Assembly (NCBI GenBank): GCA_020541285.1
Contig: CP047043.1
Location: 310,001-374,000 of the forward strand
Direction: 5' to 3'
DNA: 64,000 nucleotides
Source: Candidatus Gillettellia adelgis
GTDB lineage: Bacteria > Pseudomonadota > Gammaproteobacteria > Enterobacterales > Enterobacteriaceae
Translations under genes and position numbers: made by a program
The notes under the pieces: model-generated
What the model was told of the DNA's origin: nothing
The model's input: only the letters and a program-made list of their open reading frames with translations
Databases searched by the model: none
Shown here: piece after piece, positions 32,152-46,400 of the stretch
Layout of the letters: each line of letters starts with the position of its first letter
Position numbering within the stretch: the first letter of the stretch is position 1

Positions 32152-35100
32152 CTTAATAACTAGTGATTTCTATTCATAGTTATTGAATAATCTTAACTAT
32201 TTTGATTAATTAATAGTTTTAATGTTAACAAAAAGTATTAAATAAAAATATGCCACGTGAATTTTACGATAGAGTGGAGCGTATAACGCTGTGACTTATT
32301 GTGAATCCTATGAAATATACCATAGTTTTTAGAGTATTTCAGATATATACGTCATATGAAATTCTAGAAGTTTCAAAATATATCAATTGATTAATAAGCT
32401 AATTGACAAATAACTGTAAGAGCATTTTTATCTATTCTGCTGACTATATTTTAGCATCATAGCCGAATTTCATGGAATATAAAAAAATGCTGTTTTTATA
32501 AAAACAAGACATCGTTGTCGTTATCAGATACACGTTTTTTTATTAATAAAACCAGTAATTTTTATGTCTTTATGCGTGCTATATTTAATTTATTAATTAC
32601 TAAGCATGTCTTGTATTTCCATGAATGGAAGTGCTTCTTATTTTTTTATTATTTAGGGTTCTATAAATGTTTTTATGCGTGTTATATTAATACGATGTAT
32701 TAAAATAATTTTCTATAGTTAAGAATAATGAAGGTTTCGTGATTCATCGATAATGGGAGTGACAAGATAATCATCGTGTGATCTATTAAATTTTCTATCT
32801 TATCTTATTGGAATACAGAATGCTATTTATTAAATAGTTAATGAGTTTTTCTACTATATAGCACACGTCAATATTGATAGGAGATTATATTTATCAGTAG
32901 CCTGCTACTATTATTTAGATATTTGCAATATATTGATATATATAAGTTTTATACAGGAGAAGATCCTCAATATTATATTAAAATTTTAGTCCTTAGAACT
33001 TAGAGAATAGCTACTATACGATTAGATTTTCTTATGTGATAGTATTTATGCAAGAGAATCATATGTACTATCTATTACTTGATAGTGTACTTAACCTTTA
33101 TAATTATATAATGAAATATATAATATTTTTAATTATTGTAAATGTCTATAAATTCTATGAATATTCAACATTCATTGTTGTTGATAAAATGTTGAAGTAT
33201 TAGCTAATGTAGCGAGATATATCAATTTTCATTAAAATTATTACTCATTATAATTATACATATAGCCTAAAGAAATAAAAGAAAAATATTAGATATAGGT
33301 ATAATATCTTTAAGAACGTATACACTCTGAAAGATAAGTTGGAATACATTTATACTAAGGTGTTTTATTGCTCTTTCATATGCTACGGTGAGTACTTCTA
33401 TCCCATATCTTTTGATAATTAATGTGTATAGTTACAACTGTATTCATAATCAGTGTTGCTTCAATATTATACTACTTTACTAGACGTTCGTTAAGACGCC
33501 TTGTATTAAGAGAATGGATTCACTAAATAAGCGTAAAGTTTATAGGATATCTGTAATTCTTATCTCATTGACACAATACTCGATTAAGTTAGCGGATATT
33601 GATATTATAATTGTTTTATGAATATTTATGCGACCTCTATAGCTATAGAGATATGTTGTGATAAACTGTGTTAGATTTTATTTTTCTTATTTAATTTTTG
33701 AGATAAATGATTCTATTTTTCTATGCTGACATGCTAGACACCTAAACTATTTTATCATAAAGTATTTTTTTTTAACATATTTTAAGTAAGAAGACTTTTA
33801 TATAGAATAAATACATATATTATCTGCAAGGATGTATTTATCTTTATTTATGCTAATGCTATCCTGAATCATTTTATTACAATAAATATTGTTAATATTT
33901 TTTCTAATAATGTCTATATCTTAAGCATTAAGATTCTGTGTTTAATCAAACTATATTATCTATAATATAGACAAACGTGCTGAATTATTTTCTAACTGTA
34001 GAGAGAGTAAAATAATACATATTTAATATAGTTAAAAGAATTACATCAGTATACATGAGCAATAACTATATTAATTTAGATGTATCTCTAATCTTAGAAA
34101 ATTTTTAAGTGAGCGGCTAATATGGTTTACCAGTTTGCATAATATTAAGTGGCGGATAAAACTCAGTAAGGGTTTTTTGATCTGCTATCACTGTTGCAAA
34201 GTTAATAAATACATTTATTTAAATTTTTATTAGTATCATCCTTCTTTAATGATGAAGGAATGTAAGTCGTTCCATCTCACAGTGTAGTAGGCAGAATAAT
34301 TAAATGCTTACGCTTCGTTCAAGTATCCTAAAAAGGATCCGATTTATACGATATGATATCTGTTAATCAATCATTATCTCTTTCAAAACAATACAGATAA
34401 CTAATTCGACAGCACCCATACGCTTCCCGTTTAGATTCACAGACTATGCTCACGTTGAAATGAGTATTAATGCTGATGATGAATCACATAAGGGTAACGT
34501 AAAGATTTATTTATCTCTAGAAATTATACTACGGCTAACAAGTTAATTCAAAAGAAAAGGTGCTATTTTACATATCATAAAAAATCTGTTATGTATTACA
34601 TACATGGCTGTTTTTTGATTACAGAACGGTGTATACATTTACATCCTATATAATTTTATATAGCAGATACTATTTGTGTATCTTGCGTCAAGTATTTGTA
34701 CAGATGATTTGCATATGTTTTAGTTTTAATAACCCATCCATATGTTCGCTATACAACAACCACGATTATTGTTAAAGTTACTATCAAGTTGATGCTATGA
34801 TTATGAATTATATATGAGTGCTCGTTAGTTAGACCGAGATGCTAATTTGCGTACGTCAAACAAACTAAACGGATATTGTATAAAGATTTATATGGAAATC
34901 GTAGCTTGCTTAATAAGGTAGTGTCTATTTTATATTAGCATCATATGATGTTATGCATGTATTAAACAGCTTCTTGGTTTATATAGTGAACAATTATACT
35001 GAGTACTACGTACTATTATATTAGTAGTGATGAATAGTGCGCCGATTTTGTGTGATGTAGTAAAATATAATCTATGGCATTCACATCGAATTGAGTGGTA

Positions 35101-37328
35101 TAGTTGGCAATAGAACACACAATGCATTAATGATATGTAGAAGTAATATTGATCATTATTAATGATACCTAAGTTATATTAAACATAATATAAGTGATTA
35201 ACTGGCTGTACATAGTACGATAATGAGATATTTTACGATACTACTATCGTATAAAATAAATTCATTATTGAGAGTTATATAGATAATTACATGTTATAAA
35301 CATGAAAATCATACAACAGCAAAACTATGGATATAGCGGTATAACGTGAACATTGAAGATCTACTACTCTACATCAACTAAAATTGAGTATATTACTGGT
35401 CGACAATGACTCCTTTTAATATAAATGCTACCGTTGTTGCAATAAATTTTGATATTAGTAAGAGTTTAAAACTCCTTGGCAGTTTATTTTCCCCAGTACG
35501 ACATGTAATATATGAAAAACTATAACGTCTTTTTAGTATGTGATCTAAATTTAAAGGTAATCATCTTTGATGATTATACTTAGAAAAAATGCGCAAGGGT
35601 GATATGCACTACATCGATATAAACTGTGTACTACATGTTGCACATGTAGTACACATATTTTTAGCAGTGCATAAGTGTTTATTATAATCATACTACTAGT
35701 CGCAAGGATTCCGTTGATTTTTTTAATTTTTCAAGAGATCATTTATAAAAAATTATATAGTTTCGGGCTTAGCGATAGAAATAGTTGTAGTGAATCACTT
35801 CTTGTATACTTGAGCACTATTATTCAAAATATTTATTTTCCCGAAAAATATTGATGGCGTAAACTTTTAGGCTTGTACGGTTAATACCGTTATATGGTGA
35901 GTGTACTGCTATGATTATGTAAATATTAAAATTATATTTTAGATACAACAAGTTTGTTCCACTATGTTTTATATGTAAATAAAGTTGCGGCCAGTCAACA
36001 CTATTCAGATTTTATGGTTAAATAGTTGCAATGCGACTAAAAATGTGGGGTATGTAGTGTAGTGATCACGTATTGCTTTGTAATTACTGTAACAATTCTC
36101 GTAAGTAGATATCAAGAGTTTAGCAAAGAATCTTATTCTTTTATCTAGTAAAGCTGTTTCTAATTTATTTTGATTTGTGTAGTTTTTTGATAACTGGGAT
36201 AAACAAGATTTTTTATTATCCAGAACGCAAATGGTAAGGTAAAATATTTAATGCGTCTGGACGAATAAGATAACACGTAACAGAAAAAGAATTTTATGTG
36301 CTGGATTAAGTGCATTACGTTTAAATAAAGTATTAGAATGTTTCTAACATGCTATTTCTACAGAAAATGTTATTAATGAATGTCAGAGCTACATTAGCTG
36401 TTAAACTCTTGACAACCCAGTCTCTTAGAAAGACAGGTGTCTAGGATGAATCGTTAATTTGTATATCAATTAGCGTTAGATATTCATAAGTAAGCATCAG
36501 AACGATCTTTAATGTCTCTCTAGTATTTTATATTTTTAATATTAGAAGCACAGCATGTCCGTTTAAGTGTTATATCTCAATTAATGTTCCCAATGATACA
36601 AGTTAGCGTTTGTTATATCATAAATTTTGTGATATCTTAGTCCGTAGTAAATGTACAGTATTTGCACTTGAGTGAGCTGCAGATGCATCAGTAATATGTA
36701 CCTAATTTGTTAGATACTGAAGACACTATTCTACAGTGTAGAACAGTTCTCAATTATTTTATGAATCCAGAAATACTGTTAATTATGTCACTTCTTCGTT
36801 TTTTCTAAGTATACAAATATATTTATAGTATTTTAGGTGTGTTAGTTATCTGGTAATTATCAAGAATATCGTTATAGAATAATAAATACATTGGGAATTT
36901 GTGTGCAGAATACTTTCCCGCTTCTGGATTAACTTTTAAGAAGCGGCATGTTATGTAAGCGAATTTAAAGGTAGTTTGGATTGCAGATGATATTTAAAAC
37001 CAACAAGAAAAATATTCATCTAATATATGAATATTTAGACTTATAGTGTTTTGTTGATAACTATGGTATATTATTAATAATATACGATGAGTAGACATCT
37101 GATATAGCTGCTTGATTTTCAATTTGTATCTAAAGAGTACTGATATGCATAAATTATTGAGGAGTGCATCTGTTTAAACCGGGATTCCATAATATATGCT
37201 TTTTAGAGTAGATCTAAAATCTTTCTCATTTGACGCTTGTATAAGGATTTTACAAAAAATCGTCAACTAATTAGCAGAGTCATTCATCAGCTATAACCTC
37301 GCCTTTAACGAGGATGCGATAAATCGCC
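32152..37328. other. 5.2 kb gene-free eroded region
   Basis: Very AT-rich with no supported gene. The 32515-32703 ORF has a biased, low-complexity aromatic composition and no motif. No tRNA, rRNA, repeat array or IS end was found. E. coli has pepN divergent from pncB; no aminopeptidase N sequence (GAMEN, HExxH) could be read. Confidence 0.7.
37297..37313 (+). other. Small hairpin in the pncB leader
   Basis: CCTCG-CCTTTAA-CGAGG forms a 5-bp GC-rich stem ending 15 bases before the pncB ATG. The right arm holds GAGG, the only Shine-Dalgarno-like sequence here, though its spacing to the ATG is long. It could influence translation. No NadR box (TGTTTA-TAAACA) was seen. Confidence 0.25.
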
Positions 37329-38534
37329 ATGACCCGATATTCTGCACCTATTTTAACATCGATGCTCGACACTGATGCATATAAGTTTTATATGCAGCAA
37401 GCTGTATTCCATCGCTATCCAACAATTAGTGTTGTAGCAGAATTCTGTTGCCGTGGAGATGATTTTTTAGGTGAGTATGCTGCTGAAATTCGTGCGCAAG
37501 TTGCACTTATGAGTCAATTAACACTGACTGATGCAGAATTTTCTTACCTCTCAGTACTTCCTTTTTTTAGTCAAGATTACCTGCACTGGCTGCGTGATTT
37601 TCACTACTATCCGCAACAGGTAATTATTAAAAACTGTAATGGAAAATTACACCTGCGTATTTCTGGATTATGGCGCGAAGTGATTATGTGGGAAGTACCA
37701 CTGCTAGCAGTAATAAGCGAAGTAGTACATCGCCATCGATCGCCAGAAGTTACTTCAGAAATAGCTGTTACTCATCTTCGCAATAAATTGTCGCAGTTTA
37801 AAGTTCTTGCTAGCGATACAGATATCTCATATTTTAAACTAGTAGATTTTGGAACGCGGCGTCGTTTTTCGCAAAGTGTGCAGAAAGAAATTATTCGTAC
37901 CATGAAAGCGGAGTTTCCTTATTTAGTTGGTACAAGTAATTATAATCTTGCGTATCAGTACAATTTGGTACCGGTTGGTACTCAGGCGCATGAGTGGTTT
38001 CAGGCTCATCAACAGATAAGTCCAATTTTAGCGCATAGCCAGCGTGTCGCATTACAGGTGTGGCTCGATGAATATCCGGATCAGCTTGGTATAGCATTAA
38101 CTGACTGTATTACTATGGATGCTTTTCTTCGCGATTTTGATCAGAAATTTGCACAATGCTACCAGGGTTTACGTCATGATTCGGGTGATCCGTTCGCATG
38201 GGGTACGAAGGCTATTACTCATTACCAGACACTTGGTATTGATCCAATGAGTAAGATATTAGTATTCTCGGATAACCTAGCATTGGAAACAGCACTGGCG
38301 CTATATCGTTACTTTCACCAACGCATCTCCTTAGTATTTGGTATAGGTACTCGCTTAACTTGCGATATTCCCAGTGTTAAACCGCTAAATATTGTGATTA
38401 AATTAGCAGAATGTAAAGGAAAACCAGTGGCTAAACTTTCTGATAGTCCAGGGAAAACTATCTGTCAGAATCAAGAATTCATTAAAGCGTTACGTAAAGC
38501 ATTTAATTTTACTACAGGTAAGAAATCACGATAA
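37329..38534 (+). CDS. pncB: Nicotinate phosphoribosyltransferase
   Basis: PncB joins nicotinate to PRPP, with ATP hydrolysis, to form nicotinate mononucleotide in NAD salvage. It has 401 residues, against 400 in E. coli. Visible are [18 protein letters not shown] at the N-terminus, [40 protein letters not shown] (with the histidine that is phosphorylated in the family, ~220), [22 protein letters not shown], and [23 protein letters not shown] and [15 protein letters not shown] close the protein. E. coli has pncB-asnS-ompF in tandem; here asnS is missing but pncB and the porin keep their order and strand. Dependence on salvage suggests the host supplies nicotinate (inference). Confidence 0.97.
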   Translation: MTRYSAPILTSMLDTDAYKFYMQQAVFHRYPTISVVAEFCCRGDDFLGEYAAEIRAQVALMSQLTLTDAEFSYLSVLPFFSQDYLHWLRDFHYYPQQVIIKNCNGKLHLRISGLWREVIMWEVPLLAVISEVVHRHRSPEVTSEIAVTHLRNKLSQFKVLASDTDISYFKLVDFGTRRRFSQSVQKEIIRTMKAEFPYLVGTSNYNLAYQYNLVPVGTQAHEWFQAHQQISPILAHSQRVALQVWLDEYPDQLGIALTDCITMDAFLRDFDQKFAQCYQGLRHDSGDPFAWGTKAITHYQTLGIDPMSKILVFSDNLALETALALYRYFHQRISLVFGIGTRLTCDIPSVKPLNIVIKLAECKGKPVAKLSDSPGKTICQNQEFIKALRKAFNFTTGKKSR

Positions 38535-41500
38535 TGCTTGTATTACCTAATAGATACTAGTGGTCATTGAAGATTTGTTATCTTACATAATTAAAAAAAA
38601 TTAAATGAATGTTTCAGAAGTAAATAACGCGACCTCTTTAATTATGGAGGGATGAGATCGGAGAGATTATAAACACAAAAATATTATTCCTCTACCTTCT
38701 CATCTATAGTCGAGCTAGTATGACTTTTTTCTTCTATAAGACTTTTTATATCTATATATTAGTAAGTATTTACCTAATAAATAATCTATTATCACAGGGA
38801 AAAATTTTAATAGTTATATAACCACAACACAGAATGAAGTATTTGCGGCATATATTAGAAATGATTTGTTGTGAATTACGCATATGGTTATTAAATGTAA
38901 CGATGCATTCTAGATATTTTTATACATAATACTGTGTCTAATTTTCTAGATAAAACCGAAAAGAATGTTAGCTATAGAAATACCTAGTCTACTGAACAAA
39001 ATATAGAAAACCGCTATATATACTATAGAAATCTACGAATATTTTTCATAGGAAAAAGGCAGAAGCAATATTATTGTGTTCGCTGAACAAATGTATAGCA
39101 TATAGTAAATTCGATGTATATAGACGAGTAGCTATCAGGGAAAAGGAATCTAAGAACTCAGTCGGGATTTTTCTTTATTCAATATTATTTATTACGCATA
39201 TACTATGTATAAACAATATAAGAGTATGATAAACTGTAAGTATTACATGATGAACACCGACAAAGTCGCTTATTTTATCACAAAATTACGAGCAGTTACT
39301 GAACAACATAAAAGATGGATATGATAGAGCGGCTTACTAACATATAGAATACGTGCAAGATGATGTGATTGTAATAAATATTGAGAATAATCCTCTACTT
39401 TTAGACTGTATATGAAGCAGATCAGACCATATCAGGTAATGAGTGACAAGGTGCAAAATAAGTGTTATCTCAAGACATACAGGCGATCCTTAACGAATAT
39501 TATCTTGCAAGATTAATGCTGGTTTCTAAAATTAAATCATATAATTTTAAGTGAATTCAGTACATACTTGCTGATGTCGAGGAAGGAATTTGATTATTTA
39601 TGTTTTTCAGACCTTTAGCGCAATATTCAAGTGCATTTTACAGTGTTTGAGCATCTTACTTTGTCATACAGTAAGTTAGGCAAAAAATTCTAATGTTTAG
39701 AGTGAAAAAATGCTTTTGTAACATAAAAAAAGTAATATGTTAGTCTCGGTTTTTAGGTTTATGTATGTATCGCGATATTATAGTAAATAACGGAATTATC
39801 ATAGGAAGACAGGTATATATTATAGTTTATAAAGATTGATTCTATTCTAGAAGCCTATGATAGCTCTTTTATGGTCTATTATAACCTGATAGTAAATTAT
39901 GTGCTGCTACCTTAACAAGATATGATTTCGTGTGTTTCCATTAGTTGGAAGAATTTTATTTATTACTAAAGTTGTCGTATCGTCAAGTATAGATTATCGT
40001 GATACTTTGTCGCACATCACTATGAATACCATAACTTATATATGTAATGTTATATACTTACTATATAGCAGATGGGTATTAAAATATGTAATATTTTTTT
40101 AGTATAGACGCTAAGATGCTGCACATCTGATGCGTACCGAGTATTTATTTATTATACACTAGGCATGTGTCGTATTACCTTGCTACTACAAGTATAGGTT
40201 TTGTAGATATTAAGCTCGTTCATCACTGTTTCTAACACGAAAAGTTTTTGGCGCAATTCTCTTTTATTTATTATGGAGATAAAAATTTTCTGTTATCTAA
40301 GCTATGTATTATTAAATTTCTCGTAGATTTTTAGTAAGCAATTTTCCTGCTCAAATCTAGTTTATTCATTAACCCAGATTATATTTACAAGGGGTTAAAA
40401 TCTAAGTTTTTAAAACTAACTTTTATTTTGATAGATTTTATATATTCATGCGCTCATAGAGCATACATAATGAAGCGCACAGTTTTTTGTGTTAGGAAAT
40501 ATAGCGGTTTATTAGAGAGGTTTCTCTATCATATTATACATTTTATTCCATATTCAATGAGAATATAAATATGATGATGCACGTATTACATAAGTGGATT
40601 AAATAATATTAATTACATTTAAATCTTTATTTTTTAATATTATTTAGATGCACTACTTTAAAATGATAAAATCTTTTGGTTAAATTTTCAAGCAAATGTA
40701 TCTTAAAAGTAACTAGTTTTTTTAAAATCAATTTTATTATATTAGCACAGTATTGCGGGGTTACGATTGCAACAGTGATGTGAGATAAAGTACATTATAG
40801 CCTCTGATATATGTATCATAATAAGACTGCTGATGGTGCTAAATTATTTGTACTAAACATTTATAAGGTTATGGGTAGAACATGCTGATATATTTAGGGT
40901 GCAATTTGGTAAATGTCTAGCTGCATCCAGAATAGTACTTCGATGATTATGATCTATGTTACTACAACAGCAAAGTCAAAAGTTAGCGTTGGTTGAAGTG
41001 TGTAATATTTTAATTTCCTACGTTATAAATATTAAAGCTTTGAGTAATCAGATCCTATGTCTACGCACATAATAAATTCTTAACGCATGAAATTTTAGTG
41101 AATTTAAGTATTAAACCGCTAGAATATAGCAAGTTTCTAGCAACGTGCATCAGTTGATAAGTAGTTTAAGCAGAGCAATGAGTATGCATATCATTTTAAA
41201 TACACAAGCATATATGGTTTAATAACTGAAAGTTATATGCCTTAGTATCTACAAGTCATGATGTATCTATGAGTTAATTTCATGAAATACTCTTTATATT
41301 TTTTTAGAAAACAGTAGGTTTTCTATGGTAGTACTTTTAGTATAGTACTATAGAAGTTGCCATTTACATTCGTTATTATTAGATAATTCCCTGTAATTGC
41401 GATAAAATTAATAATTTAAACAGCATTAAGTCCATAATTATTGTTGCTTATCATGTTGTTATATTATTTAGATGAAATGCACTTATAATAAATAATATTT

Positions 41501-42343
41501 AGTGACGCATGCCGGATTACTACTAATATCTTCACCCCACTGTTCCTGTTATCAATGTGTGTAGATGCTCATAACATATGTTATGCTTAATACTGCATTT
41601 TACTAGTCGACTTATGGACTTTGTTTAACTAACGCTATCTCAGTATTATCTGGTAAGTGGTACATAATATTGTTTATGAAAATACCCATAGAATTCATTG
41701 TTAAAGTTAATGGTTATATGCGTGGTTAAAAAGATTATTTTTAGATACGTTAGTAGGTATTACTAGTTGCAATTAACTCAATATAACTATTGAGTCTTTT
41801 TTGCTGTTTAGATTTCCATCATTATGGTAAGGGTGTGTTAATATACGGCGCTTATATAAAGCAATAAAGTTTCAGACAATATGTCAGATCTTCATCTGAC
41901 TAGACTAAAAAGATAACTTGTATCGCTTAAAATTCTTCCTGTCCTCGTAACTATAATGGAGGCGTGTGAATTGTATTATTCGTTAAGCAGTAAATTAAGT
42001 TGTATGATTTTGACATAGTGCTTACTCATACAATGAGTATCTTTAAATTATTATTAGCACAGTTAAAATGTTTTAATATATTTTCAGCAAGCGACTATCA
42101 AGATAGTATATTGTATTTATGATGCTGACTATTTGATAAGATAGTCACTTGCATAGTTATAGAACAAATATTCTAATTAAAAAATAATTCTAGCTTTAAT
42201 AAAAACAATTTTATAGATTAATGTTTCAATAAATAGAATATTGTGTTTACATAGTGTCACATACACTTGCTAAGAGCAGCTCACAAGTATTGTTGATAAA
42301 AGTAGCATAAGTGTGAAAAGAACACCAATAAGGGTAACGAATA
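38535..42343. other. 3.8 kb gene-free region where asnS is expected
   Basis: E. coli has asnS (about 1.4 kb) between pncB and ompF. No class II synthetase motif of AsnRS (FGPTFRAE, GFGLGFERL) can be read in any frame. An ATG at 38605 reads MNVSEV and stops after a few codons; its likeness to AsnRS MSVVPV is too weak to use. A 7-bp hairpin (41883-41900) is within chance expectation. Either the cell imports or transamidates asparaginyl-tRNA, or asnS sits elsewhere. Confidence 0.6.
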
Positions 42344-43441
42344 ATGAAGCATAGTATTTTTGCAGTGATAATTCTAGCTCTATTAGCTCCTGTTGCAGTA
42401 AATGCATTAGAAATTTATCACAAAGATAACAATAAAGTGAACATTTACGGAAAAATTGATGGTCTACATTACCTGTCTAAAGACAAAAGTGAGCGTAGCG
42501 ATACATCCTATGCTTTCTTAGGCTTCAAAGGTGAAGCTCAGATTACTGACCGCGTCATCGGTTATGGTCAGTGGGTATATGGTGCGCAATTAAACCATCA
42601 TTTCTTTAAAGGTTCCGAAGGTAGCAAAATGCGTCTAGGTTTTGCTGGTCTAAAGTTTACTGACTACAGTTCATTTGATTATGGATATAACTACGGTGTA
42701 TTGCATGATGTAGAAAGTTGGACAGATGTACCAGTAACGTTTAGTAGCAATACTTACTCTTTTACTAACAACTGTATGAGTAACGTTACTAATGATGTTG
42801 CCACGTATCGTAATAATAATTTTTTTGGCTTAGTGCAAGGTATGGACTTTGTTTTACAATATCAAGGTAAAAACAGCGGGAGTACACGTTATAGTAAAGA
42901 AAAAAATGGTGAAGTCTGGGGTATTTCTTCTATTTATGATATAGGTGAAGGTGTAAGTCTTGGTGCTGCCTACGCCTCTTCTGATCGCCGCGGAGTTGCA
43001 GAACCCTCTAAGAAAGGGTTTTTTAAAAAGATTAATGCTTGGACTGTCGGAACAAAATACAATGCAGATAATATTTATCTAGCAGCAATGTATGTAGAAA
43101 CACACAACATAACGCCATTTGTCGGAAATAGTTACCTTAACGGAGATAATACTAGTAAAACTCATAACTTTGCAGTGACAGCAAAATACCAATTTGACTT
43201 TGGTTTGCGTCCAGCAGTTTCTTACTTACAATCTAAGAATAAGAGCCTACATACTATAAGTGTAGGGAATCACCAAAATATAATTAAAAATATATCTGTT
43301 GGTAGCACTTATAAATTTAATAAAAATATATCCACTTATATTAACTATAATATAAATCTTTTAAACAAAAGCATATTCACTAAAGCAACTGGTACTGCGA
43401 CAGATAATATTTTTGCTGTGGGTATGGTGTATCAGTTCTAA
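42344..43441 (+). CDS. OmpF/OmpC-type general porin
   Basis: A trimeric outer-membrane beta-barrel porin passing small solutes. It has 365 residues: a 21-residue signal peptide (MKHSIFAVIILALLAPVAVNA) and a mature part starting LEIYHKDNNKVNIYGKIDG, close to E. coli AEIYNKDGNKVDLYGK. Barrel landmarks are YAFLGFKGEAQITD, GYGQWVYG, RLGFAGLKF, VATYRNNNFFGLVQGMDF, VGTKYNADNIYLAA, AKYQFDFGLRPAVSYL, and the terminal GMVYQF, whose last phenylalanine is the BAM signal. In constriction loop L3 the PEFGG motif has become PVTFSSN. The leader GGGTAACGAATAATG resembles the ompF ribosome site, and position after pncB fits ompF, but some loops look more like OmpC. I therefore give no symbol. Confidence 0.93.
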   Translation: MKHSIFAVIILALLAPVAVNALEIYHKDNNKVNIYGKIDGLHYLSKDKSERSDTSYAFLGFKGEAQITDRVIGYGQWVYGAQLNHHFFKGSEGSKMRLGFAGLKFTDYSSFDYGYNYGVLHDVESWTDVPVTFSSNTYSFTNNCMSNVTNDVATYRNNNFFGLVQGMDFVLQYQGKNSGSTRYSKEKNGEVWGISSIYDIGEGVSLGAAYASSDRRGVAEPSKKGFFKKINAWTVGTKYNADNIYLAAMYVETHNITPFVGNSYLNGDNTSKTHNFAVTAKYQFDFGLRPAVSYLQSKNKSLHTISVGNHQNIIKNISVGSTYKFNKNISTYINYNINLLNKSIFTKATGTATDNIFAVGMVYQF

Positions 43442-43447
43442 GCTATT

Positions 43448-43473
43448 ACGCTTAACACTAGTTAAGCGTTTCA
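43448..43473 (+). terminator. Intrinsic terminator of the porin gene
   Basis: A perfect 9-bp stem ACGCTTAAC / GTTAAGCGT with a 4-base loop (ACTA), followed by a short TTTC, six bases after the porin stop codon. The T-run is short but the position is right. Confidence 0.6.
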
Positions 43474-46400
43474 GTCAACTTTCCTTAAAGATACCAAAAT
43501 AAAATTTGATTATCTTAGTCTATTTCATTATTCTGGACAATCTATTACATCTTGTAATGTTTAGTATATAGTGTTGCCACAATTAACTTCATATCAATGA
43601 CATCTAAAATATTTATTTAGAATAAACCGCTTAGTGATTTTTGTAAGCAAGTATAGCTAATGTCTATAGATCTTTCAGTATGATAAATATTACATATGTT
43701 TGATGTATATAATTTAGGTTGCTGCAATATAGTTACACGTTTCCGAAAGATACGACACAAAAAACTTTAATCGCATTTTTTACGGTATTTATACAAGATA
43801 GACTAAGTATGTTTTCTTAAAATATCTATGCTATTTAAAGAGTGAAGTAGTAGTAGTGTTTAATTAATACTAACCGCTTTATCTTAGTGATGATGATAAA
43901 AATGATTAGCTTTTTCTTTAGCTATGTACATTAGTGACTTTAAAAAAACACTTTAGATCTGTATGTTTGATTAAATTGTATTATTATTTTGATAATTTAT
44001 TAATTAACTCTGATCACATAAGATAATTTTATGCTAGGTTTAATCAAGTTTTGTAAAATAAAACGGATTATTTCTTTCCTGAATACTTTAGTACGTTCAA
44101 ATAGAGTAAACTCTTACTTCTTCTATGTGCATATGTAAAGCTTGTTATTTCGCGTAGACATAACTGGTCAGCAATGATAGTGACTACTGATATTTATTAG
44201 GCTTCAGTTATCATGTGTTGATCACCGTCCAAGATTTTGCCTGCCAGACATTTATTTATATACTAATTTTCCTCGTACCAAGTAAACATGAGCAACAAAT
44301 AAGATTGGTGAATGTTCTGTTTTCTATTGTAATTTTTATTATCCTCGATCAATGTATGTGATATTGCATAGTATATGCATGCGCCATGCTGCATACGACA
44401 TTTTATATAAAAATTTTATTTTAATCAGTTAATTAAACGCATAAAGTCTTAGAGACTTGTTAGTGTTCATGAATGTATTATCTAATAACTTATGTAGTAA
44501 ATAGCAGATTATCTGACATATAATGAATTTTTCGATCTACACAAGGATCATGGAATATAGCGTCTATTTTTTTGTTTTAGGTATTAGTATGCTCTTATGG
44601 AATGATTTTAATTTATAACATATAAACCTTCTATGAAAAAATTTGAGTTATTATGTTGGTATTATATTTGTAGAAGTCAGAAACATTTCTGGTATACAGT
44701 TGTGCTATTGTTTACAGAAGTGCTTGTAATGATAAAATTGCAGTGCTTCTTTGCTTCAGATAATCATTAAAACTTTGTATGTTCATGCTTTAAGGCTTAT
44801 TTATAAAAATTTAGTATTTTGATAATGAAGGACATATTGAAAATATTTAAAAATATCAGAAAGTATCTACGTAGCGGAAAAGTAGTTAGGGTGCAGCATA
44901 TCTACATTTTTACCTTTAAATGCACTCAGTATCATTGATTCTTACAGTGCATAGAAGCTTTATTTATTTTTTTATCATAGAGTGTATTGATGTGCTGGTA
45001 TTTTTACATTAGCCATCTGAAAAGGTTTTTAGGAAAAACTTAAAAAAGATATACAGTACCCAAGTTGGTATTTAATACTTGCATTTCATTTTGTTACTTT
45101 CCTATTAAGTGCTTATTTTAGCATACCTTAAACATTATAATCATCGACGTTAAGTATAATGTCAGTGTCATACTAGAATTCGATTTCTTATAGTGAAATA
45201 TATTCATGTTACTATAATTAAAGCGACAATGCTTATTAGAAGTTTTTCGGAAAATATTACAAAACTTAGCGTGATATTTATAGATTTATTTTACTGGTTA
45301 CCTAATTAATACAATTAGTAACGATTTTTAGTACGTAATGAGGTTTTTGTTTTTCACTCTGACATACTAATATCAGCCATTATTAATAGCGTAATGTTCA
45401 TGGTGATATTTATATAAAATACATACAAAGTATATAAGATATTGATTTTTATTTTAATAGTATAATTTTAAATATCATGCAAGTAAGTGATCAGTCTATT
45501 ATTATTCACACTGACTGCGTGCTGTCATTTCACCATAATCTATGTAATTATTTTGATTACTGTGGTTATCTTTCATTGCTCGTTTAGTTGAGTCGTCTTT
45601 ACTCTCCTGCGTGCTTGCAGTGACAATATCTTACGGGAAGTTTTGCAGTTCTATGAGTTGTTTAAAGTTATCTATAATTGTAACATACGGTTATTTTGGG
45701 TTAATTGAATGCTTATATCGACTGATCATACTGTGTATATTATCAATATACTTTTATTGACTATTAATATGAAGTGCTTTTAGAATTAATTAGGCATGTC
45801 AATAATTTAGTACCGCAGACTAATAAAAGATATTAAGAACATTCCTTTAGGCGACTCAATTAAAGTATCGTAAAGAGCATAATAAGATGCTCTTTAGTGC
45901 TGCTAGAACCTAACTCTAGGTAGAGCGATGAGGTTGTAGCAACTTGTTTTTTCTTGATAGCCTTGCTACGTCGTGATCTTAGTATGTTCTTACGGAGAAC
46001 ACTAGTAAATTAGAGTATTATATAACTGAATGATAGTAGCACTATTGAGTATGGCAACATTATATGTTGATACCTGGATAAGGTGTGCTAAACATTGGCC
46101 TTGCTATCGACCACTGTCAAATAAACGAGAATATTAGGGTAAAATTTATCGGCTGTCTATGTCTTACGGAAGACATTGAGTTTTGTCTGCAGCATTATAA
46201 ATATGACTGTAATCTCAAAAGAATTGATGCAATCGAAGGTGAGACATGCTGTGTTATACAACATTTTTAATTAAAATTGTTATAGTTAAGTAAAAATTGA
46301 ATTTCCGTTATTTATTCTTCTCAGCTCTATTTATGCTTATTATGCTTTAATTGTAATTAAATAAAAAAAGTGATTCATCGCTTAAGAATTGATTTGAATA

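Noticed and set aside
32569-32689. Imperfect direct repeat TTTATGCGTG(C/T)TATATT at 32569 and 32672.
   Set aside because: Two copies of 18 bases with two differences and no further copies; no gene, IS or array context.
41883-41900. Hairpin GTCAGAT-CTTC-ATCTGAC, considered as a remnant of the asnS terminator.
   Set aside because: The same chance argument applies, and there is no clear T-run or recognisable asnS end beside it.
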